Shown: positions 19,900-30,397, counted from the first letter of the stretch. The stretch is 64,000 nucleotides of DNA from Symsagittifera roscoffensis (GCF_963678635.1 NC_087070.1:41979831-42043830), one strand, 5' to 3'. Notes: generated from the sequence alone by a model not told the origin. Program-made: numbers and translations.

Positions 19900-20020
19900 C
19901 CAGTACTGAGAAAAAGAGAAAAAACAGACTCAAGGATCGAGATGTCAGGAAATGAAAACAGATCATACGACTGGTGGTCGAGCTCACCACAAGATTGGCG
20001 GAAGGAGGAGCGCCAATATC

Positions 20021-20208
20021 CATCAATATCCTCATCTTCAGTTGGGGTTGCATCTGCATCGCTGGAATTATTTGGACTGTTCCCTTTTCCATGCTCCGGG
20101 TCTAAACCGACCTTTGGATTGGATTTGTTTCCATCCGGTTGTTGAACCTCTCCTTCTTCTGCAAGTGATTTGCTTTTGTCTGATTGTGAACTGGATTTTT
20201 CGTCTGGC
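20021..20208 (-). pseudogene. Duplicated 5' fragment of the host Ser-rich exon
   Basis: Copy of 14211-14398 that retains the splice acceptor (CAATTATTTCAG before 20208). It lacks the rest of the exon and its donor; on the minus strand it runs straight into element B1 sequence. It sits inside the intron of the host gene and could act as a decoy acceptor. Confidence 0.75.
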
Positions 20209-21202
20209 CTGAAATAATTGTTTTGACAAAAAGGCTCAATTAATTCGTACTTGTTTTCACAACATTTTTACAGAATTTTTTTTCGCAGAGCAACCATACA
20301 GCGCTGATTTATGGTGTGAAAATAGCGAGCTATTGGTGTGATAATAAAATTGAAATAGCGTTAATCATTTTGAAAAAAAAAATCCTCTCCTCAGACATAT
20401 TTAGACTATTGTCACTTCAAACATTGAAACAAAAAAACTCTTCATCTTTTATGGGCTTATTTTGCTTCTTAAAAAATTCCAAATTTTTGAAATTTCACTT
20501 AAAAAATTGTAGTTTACGTAAAATATCGAAAAAAAAAACAAAAAGTTTTAAGCCTACAGTTTACGACTTTGTCAGAAAAATGCCGTAAGTTTGGAACGTG
20601 ACGATCAAGTTAGGACCAAGAAGTCGGTCAGCCAAAAGACGCAAACCCACAATCTCTAGATTGAAATATAACTGATATTTTATGGATTTATTTTAAACAG
20701 AGCATTTAAGAAAAACACACTTAAAAGCAAATTCTTCAAAACTTTAAAACATTTTGAGCATTCCTGACGATTACAATCATCATTTAAATTGTAGCTTTCC
20801 TGGTAGAATAAATGTAACTTTAAGGAATACTGGTATTTCAAAAAAATGTTGACTTTTTGTTCCGATCACTGAAAATGGGGAGAAGTTTTGTATTCGGGTG
20901 TTTTAGTGTTTTTTCTTTTTTTTTTTGAATCTAGAGATCATTTTTAAGCCGTTTAAATTGTGATTCGAAGGCATTAAAAATCTCAAAATTTTTTTTCAGT
21001 GTCGAGAAAAACCGGTTTGTAAATTTTGATTTTTCGTCTAAATTAGAGTTAGCGAGCAGGCTTACAATAGCTTATTTTAATAGTTTAAAAGCGCACAGGA
21101 ATCCTCAAAAAATCACAAAATAGTTCTATTGATAAAAATTTAGGAGTTGGTTCTATAGATATTACAGACTTTTAGAGATATTCAAAACTTTTCGCATTAT
21201 TC

Positions 21203-21424
21203 GGCTCTTTTCCAGTTCCCCCCTTTCAAAATACCGAGTTTTATGTTTTTTTTACGTGTTATCAGGACTAAATGGCTAAATGCGTGATGTTACGCTGTAA
21301 AGTATGAAGAAAAAATCTGTTCAAAATTGTCGATTTGTTCACCACGCCAAATTTCATTGCATTATGACAACGTTATATAGACTTTTCAAAATTGAATTCG
21401 AAAGGGGGGAACTGGAAAAGAGCC
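21203..21424 (+). mobile_element. TIR element M1, duplicated copy of 15391-15612
   Basis: Same element, TIRs and flanking CATTATTC as 15391-15612, copied by the segmental duplication rather than by transposition. Confidence 0.9.
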
Positions 21425-21532
21425 CATTATTCGAATCATAACAATCGGATAACGAAAACAATAATTTTACTTGTAAAATTGCGAATGGGGAGAAAAAAAG
21501 GCAAGAGCCAAAAAATTCGCGTCTGTACAAAG

Positions 21533-21823
21533 CAGTCCCATACAAAACAGTCCAATACAAAACAGTCCGCAAAAAAAATGAAATTGAACGGAAAAACAGT
21601 CCAATACAAAACAGTCCGCAAAAAAATGAAAATGAACGGAAAAACAGTCCAATACAAAACAGTCCGCAAAAGTACGAAAATGAACTAAAAAACAGTCCAA
21701 TACAAAACAGTACGCAAAAGTAATAAAATGAACGAAAAAACAGTCCAATACAAAACAGTCCGCAAAAGTATAAAAATGAACAAAAAAACAGCCGACACAA
21801 AACAGTCCGAAAAACAGTCCCAA
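21533..21823 (+). repeat. Minisatellite, duplicated copy of 15721-16011
   Basis: Same ~45-bp units in the same order, with one or two base changes. Confidence 0.9.
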
Positions 21824-21949
21824 GTAATAATTGTTTGACAAGCCGGTAGGCCGAGAATTTTCCTTTGTTCAACTAACATAAACAACAAAATACTGACCGC
21901 CGCAGTCGCGCCAACGTGTTGCGAGCTTGCAATTTTGAAGGATGGGGGT

Positions 21950-22207
21950 TGTCATACCGCTACTGCAGTAGCAGTATTTATATACGTATGTACAGCTAAC
22001 CTTTGGTGCTCAATCATTATTTTATGGTATGCTCAAGGTCATACGTAAGTGATGACACTGAGATTAAGCGAGAGATCAGAGTTCTTAACAATGATCTATC
22101 TCTCAGTACAACACCAAAACAAAAGAAACAGAAAACCTAAATTCAATATCCAAAATACAGTATTGAATTACAACTTGTTTTCAATCGATATCGCAAGGCA
22201 TATCACA
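21950..22207 (+). repeat. Element B2 5' LTR
   Basis: 258 bp; same palindrome and TATA-like sequence as the B1 LTR. Its last base is the A of the gag ATG. Confidence 0.93.
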
Positions 22208-22926
22208 TGGCGCAGCCAGCAGGATTCGCAGCTCAAGACAACAGAACGGATATGGGAATTCCGGTATTTTGGGCATCAGCGAATCTAGACCCTCCGTGGC
22301 AATTTAAAAATTGGTTCGAACAATTTCTCATGGCGGTTACGGTCAAAGAAAATGTGAACCCAGAGATTACTTTGGAAGAACCAAAAGACATATTAGAGGA
22401 ACCACCACCACGCCCGGAAACGCCCAGGGATGGGGAGAACGAAGATGCGAGGAACGCTAGGATTCTTAGAGATAAGCTAGCAAGGGATAGAGTAGTATTG
22501 GAGAACGAAGACAGAAAGACAAGAGGCCCACGAGTCGGACACAATGTCTTCTACAACGAAGTACAAAAGAAACTGGTGTCAAGATTATTTTTATCTTTGG
22601 GTACAGAGGGAAAGAAGAGATTCCTACAAAAGAACCCGCACGTTGAAATATCGAAAATGACGTTCAGGGAAATAACAGATTTGGCAGAAGTCTCGTTTCA
22701 AAAGGTAAAAAGTGTAACATACGAAAGATACAAGTTATTTACGAGAATGCAAGAATCTGGAGAATCTCTAGAATCATTCCACGCAGCGTTAACTGCTCAA
22801 GCAGCCCGATCAGAACTGGGAGCATTGGAAAATGAAATAGTGCGAGACCTGTTCATCTCGAAAATGAAAAACATGACATTGCAGGACACGTTGACATTCG
22901 AAACTCTAGATCGGTGGAAGTTTTAA
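22207..22926 (+). CDS. Element B2 gag (matrix/capsid part)
   Basis: 239 codons, near-identical to the B1 Gag, with substitutions such as Ile-to-Asn near residue 34. It starts at the ATG at the LTR/PBS junction. The capsid-like segment TYERYKLFTRMQESGESLES is present, and the frame ends at 22926 where homology switches to the frame starting at 22914. Gag would assemble particles that package the RNA. The zinc knuckles are in the next frame, so if the shift is real damage, this ORF alone gives a Gag without nucleocapsid. Confidence 0.83.
   Translation: MAQPAGFAAQDNRTDMGIPVFWASANLDPPWQFKNWFEQFLMAVTVKENVNPEITLEEPKDILEEPPPRPETPRDGENEDARNARILRDKLARDRVVLENEDRKTRGPRVGHNVFYNEVQKKLVSRLFLSLGTEGKKRFLQKNPHVEISKMTFREITDLAEVSFQKVKSVTYERYKLFTRMQESGESLESFHAALTAQAARSELGALENEIVRDLFISKMKNMTLQDTLTFETLDRWKF
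22208..22219 (+). promoter_or_regulatory. Element B2 primer-binding site
   Basis: TGGCGCAGCCAG immediately after the LTR, identical to B1. Confidence 0.65.
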
Positions 22927-24896
22927 AAAGGGCTATAAAATTCGAACATAGCAAGTTAACCACAATGGCGTTTCAGAAGACTAATGCTGGGGCTACAGGG
23001 GGATCAAGTAGCAATTACACCTCGGGTGTGAGGGTAAAACAGGAACCTGTAATGGCAGTTCGAAATTTGGGGGGGACAACCAAAACTCCAAATAGAAGAG
23101 AAACGCATAAAAGACAGAATAATAACAAGAATCAAAACACGAAAACAAAACCATGTAATAGATGTGGAGGGACGTTTGAACAGGGACACCTAAAAAATTG
23201 TCCAGCGATGGGGAAAACCTGTAAACACTGTGGCAAACCCAATCATTTCGCTAAAATGTGCAGATCCCAACAAGTAAGTGAAGTTGCGGAAGAATCGGAA
23301 GGATCGGTAGAGGAATGCGATCAGATCAGTGAAGGTGTTGGGTCATGTAGTGAATTTGAAGTTATGTCGATACAAACCTACCAACCGGAAAATGAGCAAG
23401 TTTCAAAATATGTGAAAGACCGAATCAACGAAATGAGAAACAAAACAGACGGAAAAGTGGTACGAGTTCAGAAAATAGATTCGATTCGCGATCCAACATT
23501 GAATCGCGTAAAATCACAAAAGGCCATGGTACGAATAGATAATCAGATAATTCAATTAACAGTGGACACTGGAAGTCCTGTTTCATTTCTCAACTGGGCC
23601 ACGACAAAGGAAATTATGGAAAAATCAAACAAAGTGAGATTCATACCGTCCGATAAATTGAACTTACAAACCAAATTTGTGGACTACAATAAACAACCGA
23701 TCAGTATTCTGGGAGCCCTAAAAACCAATCTGAGGTCAGCGGGCTGGGAAGTAAAGGGCGCAACCTTTCTGGTATCAGAACGAAAAACCAGATGCATCAT
23801 GGGATTAGACCTGCAAGGACAAGTGGGAATATTGACTACACAAAGACCAGCGCCAAAAGAACTCACCAGGTTTGACGTGCTCATGTGCGAGCAGTCAGAA
23901 GGTTGGAAAGAAAAATTTTTCACTAAATTTAAAAACTTATTTGAAAGACAAGGCATTTCGAAAAATCACATTGTCAGTTCAAAATTCAAATACCCACTAT
24001 GTCCGATTCAAGAAAAGGGGAGAAGAAACCCAATTCACATACAAGATAAAGTCGAAAAAGAAATCGAGAAGTTATTGACAGAAGGTCATATAACAAAACT
24101 TGATAAATGTACAAGTGATTGCTTTATCGCCCCGATTGTGATAACAGTAAAGAAGGACGACTCAATAAAATTGGCAATGGATGCAAAACCAATCAATAGG
24201 CAATTGTTCAAAAACAAATACCAAATGCCAAATGTAGATGAACTTATTGATGGGGTAAGCCAGATTGTTACCGAAAACAAAAAGGGTACGCTATATTTTT
24301 CAGTGTTAGATTTGAAATATGCGTACAGTCAATTAAAATTGGCTGCTGATACAGCTAGGCAATGCAATTTTAATATTGTTGGCGGAAAAACAACTGGAAC
24401 TTACAGATTCTTGACAGGGTTCTATGGTCTAGCAGATATGCCAGCTGAATTTCAAAAGGCCATGGATAGAACCATCAACCACGCCAAAAACACGTTCTGT
24501 TTTCTGGATGACATACTTATTGTGTCAAAGGGAAGTGAAATCGAACATGCAAACTTAGTAGAAGCAGTATTAAAGAAATTGGATGCGGAAAATTTGGCAT
24601 TGAAACTATCAAAATGTGAATTTTTCAAACAAGAAGTGAATTGGTTGGGTCATCATCTCTCAGAAGAAGGGGTTAGACCAAAAATCACTAAAACGGAAGC
24701 GGTAGTAAACTTGAACACGCCGAAATCTCTAAAGCAACTAAGGTCATTCTTGGGAAGCATAAATCACTTAGCTAAATTTATACCTAACGTAGCAAGTCTG
24801 ACTGAGAGATTAAGACCACTTCTTAAAGAAGAAAATCAAAAGAAAAAATTAAAAAAACATGAAACTCCCGGTGAAAAAATTCGAATGGGGAGATGA
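22914..24896 (+). pseudogene. Element B2 nucleocapsid, protease and RT
   Basis: This has the same architecture as the B1 counterpart: two knuckles (CX2CX7HX3C then CX2CX4HX4C), protease VDTGSPVSF with Asp at residue 218, and RT with VLDLKYAYSQ and FLDD at 530-533. It leaves frame in the A run near 24850, ending with an unrelated 11-residue tail (HETPGEKIRMG). RT copies RNA into cDNA inside the particle. The Phe in FLDD is shared by both copies and is therefore not a recent mutation. It is conservative and probably tolerated, because the aspartates are intact. Confidence 0.86.
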
Positions 24897-25080
24897 TCAC
24901 ACAGTAGTATTTAATGCTATAAAAGAGGCGGTGGCAAATATTACGAAAGTACACTATTACGATGCAAATCGTGAAACACGAGTTAAATGCGAAGCTAGCC
25001 ATGATGGGCTAGGGGCTACTTTAGAACAACAAAATGATGAAGAGCTATGGTCCCAATTTCGTTCGCATCCCGATACTTAA
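24859..25080 (+). pseudogene. Element B2 RNase H, N-terminal fragment
   Basis: This 73-codon piece of RNase H between the A-run shift and a one-base deletion near 25049 contains KKFEWGDDHTVVFNAI and the catalytic VKCEASHDGLG. In B1 this segment runs on continuously because a G is present there (CTATGGGTCCC versus CTATGGTCCC here). Confidence 0.8.
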
Positions 25081-27104
25081 ACGCCCAAGAAAAAAAATAT
25101 TCAACAAATGAGTTGGAGTTATTGGCAGTTGTTTGGGCAGTAGATAGATATAAACACTACCTTCTGGGGAAACCATTTACCATCGCAACTGACCGCAAAG
25201 CGCTTACAACAGCATTGGATGTTAACCAATCGAACAAGACCTACCAATCACGTTTAACCCGGTGGGTTGACCGGTTACTGCCATATCAGTTCAACATAGT
25301 TCACATTCCGGGGAGGGATATGGGCATAGTTGATTATTTATCGCGTGATCCTTTCAATGATCCCTGGCCCGAATCAGAATTAGACGAAAAGTTTGTAGTA
25401 GCGACAATAAACTCCTTTCATGAAGCGTTCGACTGCTGGAACAGTAGGCTTAAAGCATCAAGGTCGCTCAACCGGAACGAAAACGTTCTAGAATGTTCTA
25501 GAAGGAATGCTAGGAAACAATCATCAAGTAATGGTTGCTATAGCAACCAAAACGGTCAAAACCGAACAAAGCTCGACCGGAACGAGAGAAAACAGTTTCC
25601 ACGACTGCAAAAACAGCTAAAAACAACAGTTCACCAAAAACAAATCACTCTTTCGTCAAATCAACCCAGCAAACAGTCAGTCTTAAATAATTGCAAAATC
25701 AAAAAACGACCAGTACTGAGAAAAAGAGAAAAAACAGACTCAAGGATCGAGATGTCAGGAAATGAAAACAGATCATACGACTGGTGGTCGAGCTCACCAC
25801 AAGATTGGCGGAAGGAGGAGCGCGAAGAAAGCCTAATGGACCCAAAGTGGAACCGATCACTTTCCAACACTAACGAACTCTCGGGAGAGGAGGAGATCAC
25901 AGAGACAGTTCAACGTACGAGAAAAATAATACGAGGGGGCCGAAAAAATAGGGACAGCTCCGACAGCGAAACACGTCATGCACAACGAGTAAAATGGTCG
26001 TTGGAACCGGACCAACAAAGAATAGCGGATCAAAGACTGCTCTCATTCTGGCAGTTAATAGCCGGAGATAACGATGTTCAGGAAAATAGAGAACTGGTGG
26101 CTCATACCCAAGAAGTCAGCGACAGCTTGGAACACGAATCGAGTTCAACATCGCCTAAACCGATCGCGTCGGCGGAACGGAAACTCAGTGAGGTGAATGT
26201 AATAGAAGTGGACCTGACAACCACAGAGGAGGCGGAGAGTGAGGAGGAAGTGTGCTCAATTCAACCGCCAAAGGGACTGGGCAAGAGACTGCAAAAGCAG
26301 CAACAAGTAGAGACCCTAAACAACCTCGCAAAACTGTTCGACAAAAACTTACTAGCAGAATTGACCACAGAACACACGTGGATGGACTGCCTCAGGCGAG
26401 TGGTAGAGAGAGGGGACAAACAAGGATTCGAATTGATGGGACCTTATACAGATCCGTTGTGGTCACAGATGGCAGTTCAGGACGACTGCATCTTGGTGAA
26501 TAATCGGCTAGCAGTACCAATTCAACTAAGACAAGCTGTCCTGAAACGAATACATCGAGGGCACCCAGGACAGGAAGCTATGTTGGGAGCAGCGCAATAT
26601 CTGTGGTGGCCACACATGAATAAGGACATTGTGAATTTGGCAGAGAAGTGTCGTAGCTGTACCAGATATGGTAAGAATGTAAAATACCTTATTTCGAAAA
26701 ATTCGTCAAAACCACTGCCACTGCTCACGCAGCCGGGACAGGAGGTACAACTAGACTACGCGGGGCCTATAGAAAATCAAAAAGGAAAAAAAATCTACCT
26801 TTTAGTAGCTATAGATCGATTCTCGAAATTTCCATCAGTGAAGGTTACAAAATCCACAAGTGGAAAGTGCACAGTAAAATTCTTGAGATCATATATCGAC
26901 ACACATGGAGTCCCTGAATCAATTCGTTCGGACCAATTTTCAGGCTTTAAGGGAAAAACTCTAAAAAAATTCTGTTCGGAACTCAATATCGAGCAAAAAT
27001 TCTGTCCGGTGGGGGACCACAGAGGTTGTGGTTTGGTTGAACGTACAATTCAAACAATAAAAAGAAGACTGGGAGTGATGATGCTCGAAGAAAATAATAA
27101 ATAA
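25047..27104 (+). pseudogene. Element B2 RNase H C-terminus, linker and integrase (ends at in-frame TAA)
   Basis: A single frame fuses the rest of RNase H (TNELELLAVVWAVDRYKHYL, HIPGRDMGIVDYLSR), a ~300-residue polar linker and integrase. Integrase has HHCC (HRGHPGQEAMLG ... CRSCTRYGK) and a DDE core: Asp570 (LDYAGPI), Asp629 (RSDQFSGF) and Glu665 (GLVERTI), with 35 residues between the last two. In the second motif the usual Asp-Asn/Gln-Gly is Asp-Gln-Phe, a Gly-to-Phe change beside the catalytic Asp that might impair activity. TAA at 27102-27104 interrupts the frame (a single C-to-T change from CAA would explain it), and homology continues in the same frame. Confidence 0.85.
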
Positions 27105-27914
27105 ATCAAATTATGTCTCAGCACTATAATGAGAGATTTACGGTGGAACAAGCAGAAAACAATTCAAGTATCCCCGTTTCAAGCACCTTTCGGCAGACTA
27201 CCAAAATCAGAATTTAAAATTGTGAGGGATAGGTTTTTAAATAATTCTGATTATTTAGACAAACAGCACTTGGAACGCTCAGCACTGACGGCCTCTCAAA
27301 TGAAACGGAGAATTGACCAGTCGAGAGAGAATCTAAAAATAGTGCGCAAGGGACAACTGAGCAGGGATACAAGCCCACTGCACAAGCAGCAGCTAACATC
27401 GGACCGAGACAAAGAAAGGGCCAAAGCTCTAAAGAAATTGTTGGAGGCAAACGCCCGCTGGAACTACGAAAGAAGGGACGCGGCTAAAAACGACATCAGG
27501 AAATTAGTGGACGAGACAGGGCAACTCAATCCCGATCTTCGAAAGGAAATGATCTACTCTTGGGAGAAAGGATTTGTGGAGGACAAAGTAGAAAATCAAT
27601 GTAAATCACCACCAAAGACAATACTTCGAAAGGATCCACTAAGGAAAAGCGGACAAGCCTTAACCAGACCAATAAAGGGGAAAATCGCTTCAGAAACGGA
27701 CTCAACAATTAAGACATCGGCCGGTTCGATTTATAGGAAATCGGATATAGCCCAATCAAAAACGGTACTGACGCAAGAAAATCAGCGAAGCACGAGTAAA
27801 AGTCCATCGTCGGAACCTACAAAAAAATTTAAGCGAATCAGTTCTCCAGAACTACTAGAGGAGATGGAATCGAGGACGAACTTCAAGGAGAAATGGAAAT
27901 CGCAGATGCAATGA
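27105..27914 (+). CDS. Element B2 integrase C-terminal region and basic module
   Basis: In-frame continuation after TAA 27102-27104; the first Met is at 27129. It contains SPFQAPFGRLPKSEF, the conserved post-core segment of gypsy integrases (SPFEAHFGRSPN in A, SPFSKHFNRSPN in C). A long charged helical region follows (residues 60-160, rich in Lys, Arg and Glu), then AGSIYRKSDIA, the counterpart of the IRKSDLA module in A and C. This supports a continuous integrase plus basic tail as the ancestral layout, with the separate ORFs of A secondary. The frame ends at TGA 27912-27914, overlapping the next ORF by 22 bases. Confidence 0.75.
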   Translation: MKLCLSTIMRDLRWNKQKTIQVSPFQAPFGRLPKSEFKIVRDRFLNNSDYLDKQHLERSALTASQMKRRIDQSRENLKIVRKGQLSRDTSPLHKQQLTSDRDKERAKALKKLLEANARWNYERRDAAKNDIRKLVDETGQLNPDLRKEMIYSWEKGFVEDKVENQCKSPPKTILRKDPLRKSGQALTRPIKGKIASETDSTIKTSAGSIYRKSDIAQSKTVLTQENQRSTSKSPSSEPTKKFKRISSPELLEEMESRTNFKEKWKSQMQ

Positions 27915-28756
27915 ATCCAATAGAGCGCTTTCAGAAGAGCCAAACAATAGTCACTTCAAGGGACACAGAAGCCGGGGGAGGCTTGAATCTTGCAGTCAAA
28001 AGAGCAAAACCCAATTTGGCGTGCCCAAAACCAAATACAGAGGAAATCAACATAAACAAGCCGGAGAAGAGCGGAAAGGAAAAGAAAGGCCGCAGCAAGA
28101 AACAACAGGGGACAAATCAAGCTGCGACTGCAGCCAACCCGGAACAAGAGCAAGCAACACCTAAGCCGGAATCAGAAACAGTAGATACCAAAATTCAGTC
28201 AAGTTCTACTCCGAAAGCAAAACAGCGTCCGAAACTGAAATGCATTGATTCTCACACTCCTCTAGAAGATATAGTTGACACATTTCACAATCGCAATTTG
28301 GCACCGTCCGAATGGGAGAAGTACGCGGACCAATTGCTAAAAAGAGGAGTGCAGCGAGTTGCGGATGAACTTCGAGAAAATCCTCAACAAAGCTCGGAAT
28401 TGGACACAAACTTCGAACCTCCACAAGGATTTTCGGACGAATCAAGTACGGAAGAGTCAGGTATTAGACGAAGTTCTAGACAAACGAAAAACAAAGAACC
28501 CAAACGATTCGGAGATCCGATAAAGCATTCAATCAAAGAAATATCAGAAAACCTTACAGGAGGAGGTCTTTTAAAGGAGGCACTTAAAGAATACAGAAAT
28601 CAACTGAGAGATTTCAAAAATCGGGATGACAGACCATTGGAATCGAAAGTACGACGACTCGAAAGACATCTGTTTATGCGAAAATTCGGATACGCTACTT
28701 TAGACGAGGGAGTAGATTGGAACCCGAGTTGGGAAATAGAGCTGGAGGAAAACTGA
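27893..28756 (+). CDS. Element B2 distal ORF (disordered, charged)
   Basis: 287 codons overlapping the previous frame by 22 bases. It may be a separate ORF or the frameshifted rest of the pol tail. It is Lys/Glu/Ser/Pro-rich with RRSSRQTKNKEPKRFGDPI around residue 190, which matches the late basic motif in A and C. The C-terminal ~80 residues look helical and folded (ALKEYRNQLRDFKNRDDRP, then VRRLERHLFMRKFGYATLD). No signal peptide or membrane segment is present, so it is not an envelope gene. Its role is unknown. Confidence 0.65.
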   Translation: MEIADAMNPIERFQKSQTIVTSRDTEAGGGLNLAVKRAKPNLACPKPNTEEININKPEKSGKEKKGRSKKQQGTNQAATAANPEQEQATPKPESETVDTKIQSSSTPKAKQRPKLKCIDSHTPLEDIVDTFHNRNLAPSEWEKYADQLLKRGVQRVADELRENPQQSSELDTNFEPPQGFSDESSTEESGIRRSSRQTKNKEPKRFGDPIKHSIKEISENLTGGGLLKEALKEYRNQLRDFKNRDDRPLESKVRRLERHLFMRKFGYATLDEGVDWNPSWEIELEEN

Positions 28757-28875
28757 AAAAATTACGTAATCCAAACTCGTCACTTCTCCAAAAAGACTTC
28801 CTTTTGAACTGAGTAAATTAAAACTCTTTTTAAATAAATTATCCTACTGATGTTGTATAATTTATTTCTTCCACC

Positions 28876-28885
28876 GAGGGGGGTG
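28876..28885 (+). promoter_or_regulatory. Element B2 polypurine tract
   Basis: GAGGGGGGTG immediately before the 3' LTR (TGTCATACC at 28886). It is the expected primer site for plus-strand cDNA synthesis. Confidence 0.75.
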
Positions 28886-29143
28886 TGTCATACCGCTACT
28901 GCAGTAGCAGTATTTATATACGTATGTACAGCTAACCTTTGGTGCTCAATCATTATTTTATGGTATGCTCAAGGTCATACGTAAGTGATGACACTGAGGT
29001 TAAGCGAGAGATCAGAGTTCTTAACAATGATCTATCTCTCAGTACAACACCAAAACAAAAGAAACAGAAAACCTAAATTCAATATCCAAAATACAGTATT
29101 GAATTACAACTTGTTTTCAATCGATATCGCAAGGCATATCACA
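28886..29143 (+). repeat. Element B2 3' LTR
   Basis: 258 bp, one base different from the 5' LTR by eye. Followed by the TSD GGGGT. Confidence 0.93.
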
Positions 29144-29317
29144 GGGGTAGTGGACAAGAAGCCCAGTAATTTATAGACCCTTTCTGGACCTAATTCACTA
29201 TGGGGTAGGGGTGGTTATTTTTTTATTACTGATCAGGGACTCTTGTTTGATTTGAATCATTGGTCATGGCTTAAAGAGTTAGGGATATAGTGGATTTGAC
29301 TTAGTTGTTGCACTCAC

Positions 29318-29943
29318 TGTTTGCTAGAGTGAAGATACTTTCTGGGTGAAGCATAGAAGAAACCAGACACTCCCTTCTCCCCCGATTTGCTCAAGTTCTC
29401 CTCTTTGATGTACCCCTTTTCAATAATCGAAGTCTCTGAGAAGTACACATCGCCGAAGTTCGACTCGTGAGTCATTCCACTTTTACTTCTCGTTTTTGTC
29501 GAGTTTGTTCGGCTAATACGAGAATGAATCAGAGACGAGTCGCTAGCTGTAATATGCATTTCAATCGCCGAACTGTAATAGCCATGTGACTTTCCCTTGG
29601 ACCCCAAGTTTGAGTCGCACGAATCACTTCGCGAGTAAGTTTGATCTGAGGTTGTGGAGCTAGTCCTGTGGGAATACGAGTCTCCACTTTGGGCTTCGGA
29701 CCCGAGCGAACTTTCCCAATTGTGGCGTTCAACCGTTCCACTGGACGAAAGAAACGAGAGGTTAAGTCGGTCGAATTGAGGCGAGGGACTCTGAATTTTT
29801 GGGTCATGGACTTTGGGCGAAAAAACAGATGCTTTCTTGAAGTTTCGGTTGACTCGTGGCACTGTGGAAACAGAGGCTCTTCGTTTTCGCCTTGGTATTT
29901 GCATTTGGGCTCGAGTTTCGGCACTGGTTGTTTCCGAAACCAT
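29318..29943 (-). CDS. Host gene (Ser-rich protein), first visible exon
   Basis: A minus-strand frame begins at ATG 29943 (MVSETTSAETRAQMQIPRRK) and runs ~208 codons, rich in Ser, Thr, Arg and Tyr, with no recognisable domain. A donor CAAACA|GTGAGTGC follows at 29318, leaving two bases (CA). The exon at 14398 begins with a single G that completes CAG (Gln), so the phases match; the intervening ~14.9-kb intron contains element B and the tandem duplication. Before the insertions the intron would have been only about 2 kb. The link is inferred from strand, phase, similar composition and the fact that the B insertion interrupts continuous DNA. Extra exons in between cannot be excluded. Confidence 0.5.
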
Positions 29944-30052
29944 TTTGACAGGAACTCAAAAAGGCACTTTTTCTTCTCCGACAACAAATCCGAAAAGGTT
30001 GCAGGTTCTTTTCCTCTATTCTACTCCTACATTTGGATTTCACTTTTGAAGA

Positions 30053-30117
30053 AACATTTTGAGATTGTCATAATGCAAAGAAACTTGACATGGTGAGCAA
30101 AATAACCAATGTGAACA
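30053..30117 (-). repeat. TIR element M1 fragment, inverted
   Basis: ATTGTCATAATGCAA...TGGTGAGCAAA is the reverse complement of the internal part of M1. No termini are preserved. Confidence 0.5.
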
Positions 30118-30123
30118 GATTTG

Positions 30124-30337
30124 GGCTCTTTTCCAGTTCCCCCCTTTCAAAATGCCAAGTTTTATGTTTGTTTTAGGTGTTTTTACGGCTAAATGCGTGA
30201 TGTTACGCTGTAAAGTATGAAGAACAAATCTGTTCATAGTTGTCGATTTGTTCACCACGCCAAATTTCATTGCATTATGACAACGTTAATTAAGTTTTTC
30301 AAAATTGAATTTGAAAGGGGGGACTGGAATAAGAGCC
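30124..30337 (+). mobile_element. TIR element M1, independent copy
   Basis: TIRs GGCTCTTTTCCAGTTCCCCC and its near-perfect reverse complement. The 8-bp TSD CAGATTTG is at 30116-30123 and 30338-30345. The internal sequence (GTTACGCTGTAAAGTATGAA) matches the 15391 copy. Confidence 0.9.
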
Positions 30338-30344
30338 CAGATTT

Positions 30345-30391
30345 GTTCTTCATACTTTACATAGTATAACCACGCATTTAGCCATAATAAC
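30345..30391 (-). repeat. TIR element M1 internal fragment, inverted
   Basis: TTCTTCATACTTTACATAGT...GCATTTAGCCATAATAA is the reverse complement of the M1 interior. Confidence 0.55.
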
Positions 30392-30397
30392 CCTTTG

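Larger units (their letters stand above)
14211..20013 (+). repeat. Tandem segmental duplication, copy 1 (~5.8 kb)
   Basis: This is near-identical to 20021-25823. It spans the 5' part of a host exon, intron sequence, a TIR element, a 45-bp minisatellite and the 5' LTR plus most of gag-pol of element B. The junction at 20013/20021 has a 7-bp filler (CAATATC) that repeats the neighbouring sequence. Differences from copy 2 are scattered single bases and homopolymer indels. Confidence 0.92.
16138..20013 (+). mobile_element. Element B1: truncated copy of element B (5' LTR, gag, most of pol)
   Basis: This is the left copy created by the tandem duplication, not an independent insertion. Both B1 and B2 are preceded by the same flank, including GGGGT. 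It has a 5' LTR (16138-16395), gag and PR-RT-RNase H. It is cut at 20013 within the linker before integrase and has no 3' LTR. Confidence 0.9.
20021..25823 (+). repeat. Tandem segmental duplication, copy 2 (~5.8 kb)
   Basis: Right copy of 14211-20013. It runs on without a break into the remainder of element B, so the ancestral locus was exon fragment - intron - intact B. Differences from copy 1 are few and scattered. Confidence 0.92.
21950..29143 (+). mobile_element. Element B2: complete mag-like Ty3/gypsy retrotransposon
   Basis: 7,194 bp with 258-bp LTRs (21950-22207, 28886-29143) that differ at one base by eye (GAGATT/GAGGTT). The TSD GGGGT is at 21945-21949 and 29144-29148. PBS TGGCGCAGCC abuts the 5' LTR and a polypurine tract GAGGGGGG (28876-28883) lies just before the 3' LTR. 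The order is gag, PR, RT, RNase H, integrase, distal ORF. Breaks are a gag/pol shift near 22915, an A-run shift near 24850, a one-base deletion near 25049 (GG where B1 has GGG), TAA at 27102-27104 and a frame change near 27900. It lies in an intron of the minus-strand host gene. Confidence 0.93.

Noticed and set aside
16138-20013. B1 as an independent retrotransposon insertion
   Set aside because: The upstream flank of B1 and B2 is the same for ~1.9 kb including the GGGGT target site, and B1 has no 3' LTR; it arose by tandem duplication.
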